From Gemmatimonadota bacterium (GTDB lineage Bacteria; Gemmatimonadota; Gemmatimonadetes; Longimicrobiales; Longimicrobiaceae), in assembly GCA_019348265.1 (NCBI GenBank), contig JAHWJV010000084.1:1-10367 (forward strand): DNA of 10,367 bases, given 5' to 3'. Shown here piece after piece: positions 6,543 to 10,367 of the stretch. The number at the start of each line of letters is the position of its first letter. Within the stretch, counting starts at the first letter, position 1. Below the pieces are notes generated by a model. The model saw only the letters and a program-made list of their open reading frames with translations, was not told the origin of the DNA and searched no databases. A program made the translations under genes and the position numbers.

Positions 6543-7964
6543 ATGGTTACGGGGGAAGAGCGCGCGGGCCGTGCCGCCGCGGGATACTGGGTCGGGGTGG
6601 TATGGGACGCGCTGCGCGGACGCGGGGGAAATCCGACGCAGGGGCGGCTCGGCCGCGCCATCGTGCTGCTGGCGGTTCCGATGGTGCTGGAGATGGTGAT
6701 GGAGTCGCTGTTCGCCGTCGTCGACATCTTCTTCGTGTCGCAGCTCGGGTCGAGCGCGGTAGCCGCCGTGGGGCTCACGGAGTCGCTGCTGGCGCTGATC
6801 TACACGGTGGCGATGGGCCTGGGGATCGGCGTAACCGCGATGGTCGCTCGGCGCGTGGGCGAGGGAAACCCCGAGGAGGCGGCCGTCTCGACCGTGCAGG
6901 CCGTCATGCTCGGGGCCGCCATCTCGCTGCTGATCGGGGTCTTCGGGGCGCTCAACGCGCCGCGGCTTCTGCAGCTGATGGGAGCGGACGCGGAGGTGGT
7001 ACGCGTCGGCGCGCCGTTCGCCGCGATCGTGCTCGGAGGCAATGCGGCGGTGCTGCTCCTCTTCGTGCTGAACGCGGCCTTCCGCGGAGCCGGGGACGCG
7101 GCGATCGCGATGCGGGTGCTGTGGCTCGCGAACGGCATCAACCTGGTCCTGGACCCCCTCTTCATCTTCGGGCTAGGGCCGTTCCCGGAGCTGGGAGTCA
7201 CCGGCGCGGCCGTGGCGACGACGACCGGGCGCAGCGTGGCGGTGCTCCTTCAGCTCGCCGTGCTGCTGTACGGCTCGGGGCGCCTGCGCGTGCGCGCGCG
7301 GCACCTGCGCCTTCGCGTCGAGTTGATGGGTCGCCTGCTGCGCCTCTCGGGCACGGGGATGTTCCAGGTATTCGTCAGCACCGCTAGCTGGATCGCGCTG
7401 GTGCGCATCATCTCCGGGTTCGGGAGCGAGGCGCTCGCGGGGTACACGATCGCCATCCGCATCGTGCTCTTCGGGCTGCTGCCTGCCTGGGGCCTCGCGA
7501 ACGCGGCATCGACGATGGTGGGTCAGGCGCTCGGAGCGCGCGACCCGGACCGGGCCGAGCGCGCCGTCTGGATGGCGGGCCGCATGAACCTGTACTTCCT
7601 CGGCTCCGTGGGTGTGCTCTTCATGATCGCCGCCGTCCCCATCGTGTCGCTGTTCGGCGGCGACCCGACGACCAGCGCGTACGCCGTGCAATGCCTCCGC
7701 ATCGTCAGTGCGGGGTTCTTCTTCTACGCCTACGGCATGGTGCTCACGCAGTCGTTCAACGGCGCGGGCGACACCTGGACGCCTACCATGTTGAACCTCG
7801 TCTGCTTCTGGCTCTTCGAGATCCCGCTGGCCTGGCTGCTCGCTCACGGGCTCGGCTTAGGCCCGACGGGCGTTTTCCTGTCCATCACCCTCGCCTTCTC
7901 CAGCGTGGCGGTCCTCAGCGGCCTGCTCTTCAGGCGCGGGGAGTGGAAGCTCAGCGTGGTTTGA
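6543..7964 (+). CDS. MATE-family multidrug/Na+ or H+ antiporter
   Basis: This 473-residue inner-membrane protein belongs to the MATE (multi-antimicrobial extrusion) family, which exports cationic drugs and other small molecules in exchange for Na+ or H+. After a cytoplasmic tail of about 37 residues come two six-helix halves of normal family length. The halves carry matching signatures, RGAGD at 181-185 and NGAGD at 406-410, as expected of the internal duplication. Other family traits are MVLEMVMESLFAVVDIFFVS at 47-66, NLVLDPLFIFG at 200-210 and ASTMVGQALGARDPDRAE at 322-339. The start is supported by CGAGG about five bases upstream. Drug substrates and coupling ion cannot be read from sequence. 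Expression is likely limited by the terminator just upstream. The gene ends 15 bases before the convergent amidase stop, with no hairpin terminator between them. Confidence 0.93.
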   Translation: MVTGEERAGRAAAGYWVGVVWDALRGRGGNPTQGRLGRAIVLLAVPMVLEMVMESLFAVVDIFFVSQLGSSAVAAVGLTESLLALIYTVAMGLGIGVTAMVARRVGEGNPEEAAVSTVQAVMLGAAISLLIGVFGALNAPRLLQLMGADAEVVRVGAPFAAIVLGGNAAVLLLFVLNAAFRGAGDAAIAMRVLWLANGINLVLDPLFIFGLGPFPELGVTGAAVATTTGRSVAVLLQLAVLLYGSGRLRVRARHLRLRVELMGRLLRLSGTGMFQVFVSTASWIALVRIISGFGSEALAGYTIAIRIVLFGLLPAWGLANAASTMVGQALGARDPDRAERAVWMAGRMNLYFLGSVGVLFMIAAVPIVSLFGGDPTTSAYAVQCLRIVSAGFFFYAYGMVLTQSFNGAGDTWTPTMLNLVCFWLFEIPLAWLLAHGLGLGPTGVFLSITLAFSSVAVLSGLLFRRGEWKLSVV

Positions 7965-7979
7965 GAGTCGGCCAGCCGC

Positions 7980-9695
7980 CTAGGGCGTCGCACTCGGCGG
8001 GGTTCGACGGCGCGTCGCCTGCTCGAAGGCGTACGCCAGCTCGATCAGCCGCGGCTCTGCGCATGGTCTCCCGGTAAAAGTCACGCCGAAGGGCGCGGGT
8101 CGGGGATCGAACCCGGCCGGAAAGGATGATGCGGGAGAAACCTGAATGAAGCCGAAGGGAACGATCACCGACGGATAACCCGGTCTCGCGCCGATCGCCG
8201 CGCCGTTGGGCCCCGGGAAGAGCAGGGCGTCGAGGCGGAACCGGTCCATCACCGCGTCGATCCCCTCGGTCGCGCTCAGCCGCAAGTCCTTCGCGCGATC
8301 CGCACGATAACGGGCTTGGTCCGCCTCGACGTTCATCTCGTCCGAGATATCCAGCTGCGCCTGCCCGTACTTCAGCGCGCCGGCCCGCTGATGCGCCAGA
8401 TTCCACTGCCGGAGCTCCGTGAGCGTGCGGACCGGAGCGGTCGGACCGAGCGAGCGCAGCCACGCCTCGAAATCGCGCTTCATCCCGTACTTGAACGTCA
8501 CCGAGCAGTTCGCGTCCTTGCCCTTCGCGTTCGCCTCACCGGAGCAGACCGGCCAGCGCAGGATGTTCGCCTTGGGATCGGGGGACACGACACTCGGGAT
8601 GTCGGCCGGATCGACGATGATCGCGCCCTGCTCCCGCAGCACCGCAATCGCTTCCCGGAGAAGCTCTCTGTGAGCGGGGCCGAGCCCACCCCGCGCGGCC
8701 GTATCACCAGCCAGGGTTATCGGCTCGTAGAAGAATGCCCGCGGTATTCCGATCCGGGCGCCGCGCAGCCCGTCCGCGCGCAGGAAGCCCGTGTAGTCTG
8801 GAACTGGCAAACGCGTGCAGGTGGTGGTCGCCGCGTCGTTCGCATCCGCTCGTGCGCCCTCCAGCACCCCGAGCAGAATGGCCGCATCCGTCACGCTCTT
8901 CGCCATGGGGCCCGGCGTGTCCTGGTCGGCGGTGATGGGGATGACCCCGTGCCGACTCACCCGGCCGACGGTGGGCTTGATCGCGACCAGCATGTTCTGG
9001 CTCGCCGGATTGAGGATCGATCCGGAGGTCTCCGTCCCCACGTTGGCGGTCCAGAAGTTCGCCGCGGTACCGGCCCCGGAGCTGGAGCCGCCCGGAGCGA
9101 GCGCGGGCCTCCCATCGAAGGTCACGTCGCGCGGATCGCGACGGGGATCGTACGGATTCATCCCGTACCCGGTGAGCGCGTTGTAATTCGTCGGCATCCC
9201 CGTGGCCACCCAGTTCGCGAGCTCGGTCATCATCGTCTTGGCGATGATGATGGCTCCCGCCTCGCGAAGGTTCCTCACCAGGGTCGCCTCGTACGGTGGA
9301 ATGAACCCGTCGAACGCGAGGGCTCCCCCGGTGGTCGGCATGTCGAGGGTGTGGATGTTGTCCTTCACCGCGATCGGGATACCATGGAGCGGGCCCCGGA
9401 TCTTCCCGGCTGCGCGCTCCCGGTCGCGCTCGGCGGCTGTCTCCAGCGCCTGGGGATTCACGGTGATCGCCGCGTTCAGCCGATCCTCATAGGTAGCGAT
9501 CCGTACGAGGTACTGCGTCACGATCTCGTGAGAGGTGATGCGGCCTTCACGCATGGCCTCCTGCATCTCGGGGATCGAGGCCTCCACCACGGTGAACGGC
9601 GGCTGCCTCGATCCGCCCCGGCCCTGGGCCTCCAGGTCGACAGGGCCGGGCAGGATAAGGGCCGCGAGAGCGAGCGCAATTCTACCGATGAGCAT
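7980..9695 (-). CDS. exported amidase (amidase signature family)
   Basis: This 571-residue enzyme has an N-terminal signal sequence (hydrophobic residues 5-16, likely cut near LEA|Q24), so it is probably periplasmic. The Ser-cisSer-Lys machinery of the amidase signature family is complete: Lys111 in AVKDN, the Gly/Ser loop PGGSSSGAG at 201-209 supplying the cis-Ser (204 or 205), and the nucleophile Ser226 in TETSGSI. The family hydrolyses carboxamides to acid plus ammonia or amine. GatA is the best-known relative, but export and the lack of gatB/gatC nearby argue against tRNA amidotransfer. The segment PVCSGEANAKGKDANCSV holds two Cys that could form a disulfide, consistent with export. Length is slightly above the usual 450-520. 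A promoter at 9747-9775 gives a leader of about 45 bases; there is no clear Shine-Dalgarno. The substrate is unknown. Confidence 0.9.
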   Translation of the reverse strand: MLIGRIALALAALILPGPVDLEAQGRGGSRQPPFTVVEASIPEMQEAMREGRITSHEIVTQYLVRIATYEDRLNAAITVNPQALETAAERDRERAAGKIRGPLHGIPIAVKDNIHTLDMPTTGGALAFDGFIPPYEATLVRNLREAGAIIIAKTMMTELANWVATGMPTNYNALTGYGMNPYDPRRDPRDVTFDGRPALAPGGSSSGAGTAANFWTANVGTETSGSILNPASQNMLVAIKPTVGRVSRHGVIPITADQDTPGPMAKSVTDAAILLGVLEGARADANDAATTTCTRLPVPDYTGFLRADGLRGARIGIPRAFFYEPITLAGDTAARGGLGPAHRELLREAIAVLREQGAIIVDPADIPSVVSPDPKANILRWPVCSGEANAKGKDANCSVTFKYGMKRDFEAWLRSLGPTAPVRTLTELRQWNLAHQRAGALKYGQAQLDISDEMNVEADQARYRADRAKDLRLSATEGIDAVMDRFRLDALLFPGPNGAAIGARPGYPSVIVPFGFIQVSPASSFPAGFDPRPAPFGVTFTGRPCAEPRLIELAYAFEQATRRRTPPSATP

Positions 9696-9746
9696 AGCGG
9701 CGTGGGGAGAATGGAGGCTTAAGGCCCGATGGCTTCCGAACGGCGA

Positions 9747-9775
9747 AAGCTACAGCGCGACCCAGGCGGTGTCGA
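9747..9775 (-). promoter_or_regulatory. promoter of the amidase gene
   Basis: On the minus strand, TCGACA (9775-9770) is followed after exactly 17 bases by TAGCTT (9752-9747). The -35 matches five of six consensus bases, and the -10 hexamer is identical to those of the two promoters near 6200-6300. Transcription would start near 9740, about 45 bases before the amidase ATG. The amidase is therefore probably transcribed separately from the histidine kinase upstream. Confidence 0.5.
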
Positions 9776-9782
9776 CGGCGAC

Positions 9783-9854
9783 CCCTCGTCCCCGCCTTTA
9801 GACGAGGGAATGATGAATGGCGGTGAGTTCAATTCAAATTCATCATTCATAATT
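9783..9854. repeat. paired inverted repeats with AT-rich ATTCAT motif
   Basis: Two hairpins lie end to end. Arms ccctcgtc (9783-9790) and gacgaggg (9801-9808) form eight base pairs around a ten-base loop. Arms gaatgatgaat (9808-9818) and attcatcattc (9838-9848) form eleven base pairs around a 19-base loop. The second is strikingly AT-rich against its surroundings and carries a seven-base period (ATTCATC, ATTCATA, ATT at 9838-9854). It contains the stop codon of the histidine kinase. Neither hairpin has a U-run on the minus strand, so they are poor intrinsic terminators. They may stabilise the mRNA end or be a dispersed intergenic repeat. Confidence 0.6.
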
Positions 9855-10367
9855 GACTCCCCGGCGCCCATCCCGCCGGGCAGGGAACGGAGAAGGCGAA
9901 GATGCTGCCTTCGGGCGGGAACTCGGCCCAGGCACGGCCGCCAGCGGCCTCGATGGTCTCCCGCACGAGCGAGAGACCGAAGCCGGAGCCCTCCTCGCCG
10001 GTGGCGGGATGCACGCGGAAGAAGCGCTCGAAGAGCTTCGCGCGAGATTCGGGCGGCACTCCGAGCCCGTTGTCCCGCACGCGTACCACGATCTCGCACG
10101 TCTCACCGTCGCCTCGCACTTCGCCCTCGACCCGCGCCCAGCAGTCCGGGTGCGAAGGATCGTGGTATTTCACGGCGTTGGTGAGGTAGTTCGACAGCGC
10201 GAGCTCCACGGCCGCCGCGGGGACCTCCACCCAGGGGAGGTCGGGGGCGAGCTCGACCTTGACTCCGCGCGCCTTGGCGAAGTCGCGCAGGCGGCGCCGC
10301 ACCTCGGCCGTGGCGTCGGGGAGCAGGGTGTTCCGGGTGGGGCCGGAATCGACGTCGATCCTGGATA
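9847..10367 (-). CDS. sensor histidine kinase, C-terminal ATPase domain (5' end outside window)
   Basis: The frame is open to the window edge and ends at TGA (9849-9847), giving about 172 residues. It is the HATPase_c domain of a two-component sensor kinase. The N box is seen in LALSNYLTNAVKYHD, the G1 box in VRDNGLGVPP, the F region in AKLFERFFRVH and the G2 box in EEGSGFGLSLV, followed by the closing strand GSIFAFSVP. The sensing and dimerisation parts lie outside the window, so the signal cannot be inferred. A GTG at 10302 is an internal codon, because the reading frame continues upstream (TLLPDATAEVRRRL). The last codons and the stop fall in the AT-rich repeat. No response regulator is found downstream; the next gene on this strand is the amidase with its own promoter. 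Confidence 0.9.
   Translation of the reverse strand, partial: SRIDVDSGPTRNTLLPDATAEVRRRLRDFAKARGVKVELAPDLPWVEVPAAAVELALSNYLTNAVKYHDPSHPDCWARVEGEVRGDGETCEIVVRVRDNGLGVPPESRAKLFERFFRVHPATGEEGSGFGLSLVRETIEAAGGRAWAEFPPEGSIFAFSVPCPAGWAPGSQL

Noticed and set aside
7950..7995. Possible terminator between the convergent MATE and amidase genes
   Set aside because: Only short palindromes around cgcctagggcg are present, with no loop of useful size and no U-run on either strand.
8316..9722. 468-codon plus-strand frame opposite the amidase gene
   Set aside because: It mirrors the codon structure of the amidase, whose catalytic residues and signal peptide are intact. The product is Arg/His-rich with no recognisable motif.

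Overview
The window is GC-rich (roughly two thirds G+C) bacterial chromosomal DNA. Its gene content is typical of Gemmatimonadota and similar Gram-negative soil bacteria: a DUF5916/CBM9-type outer-membrane barrel protein, a tandem pair of exported amidohydrolases, an exported amidase-signature enzyme and a MATE exporter. The phylum is inferred from this style of gene content and is not proven. I see no phage, insertion sequence, CRISPR or rRNA/tRNA gene.

Layout. Positions 2-265 (+) hold the C-terminal end of an unrecognised protein. Positions 531-3224 (+) encode an 897-residue exported DUF5916 protein with a glycine-rich insert in its CBM9-like domain. A perfect bidirectional hairpin terminator (3246-3285) separates it from a convergent two-gene operon on the minus strand. 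That operon is a lipoprotein-type amidohydrolase with intact metal ligands (6077-4677), followed with a TGATG overlap by a second amidohydrolase (4677-3370) that has lost most of the metal ligands. A divergent promoter region lies at about 6190-6300.

On the plus strand this region drives a previously unlisted 44-codon ORF (6325-6459), a strong intrinsic terminator (6486-6525) and then a MATE efflux gene (6543-7964). Only 17 bases lie between the U-tract and the MATE start, so MATE expression probably depends on reading through the terminator. The 7-mer ccgattc or its complement occurs five times across this leader, in an arrangement that would permit mutually exclusive pairings. The short ORF ends in Arg-Ala-Arg-stop, which fits the +X+ motif known for macrolide-dependent ribosome arrest. 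Together these suggest a leader-peptide attenuator controlling a MATE multidrug exporter; this is the most interesting item in the window and remains an inference.

An exported amidase (9695-7980, minus) faces the MATE gene tail to tail. Upstream of it lie a promoter (9747-9775), a short AT-rich palindromic element that contains the stop codon of the previous gene, and the C-terminal ATPase domain of a sensor histidine kinase (10367-9847, minus, cut by the window edge). Three intergenic promoters in the window share the same -10 hexamer, TAGCTT. Functionally, the region encodes periplasmic or surface hydrolysis of amide or cyclic-amide compounds, plus drug export and one sensor. Nothing in the sequence shows that these genes form a single pathway.
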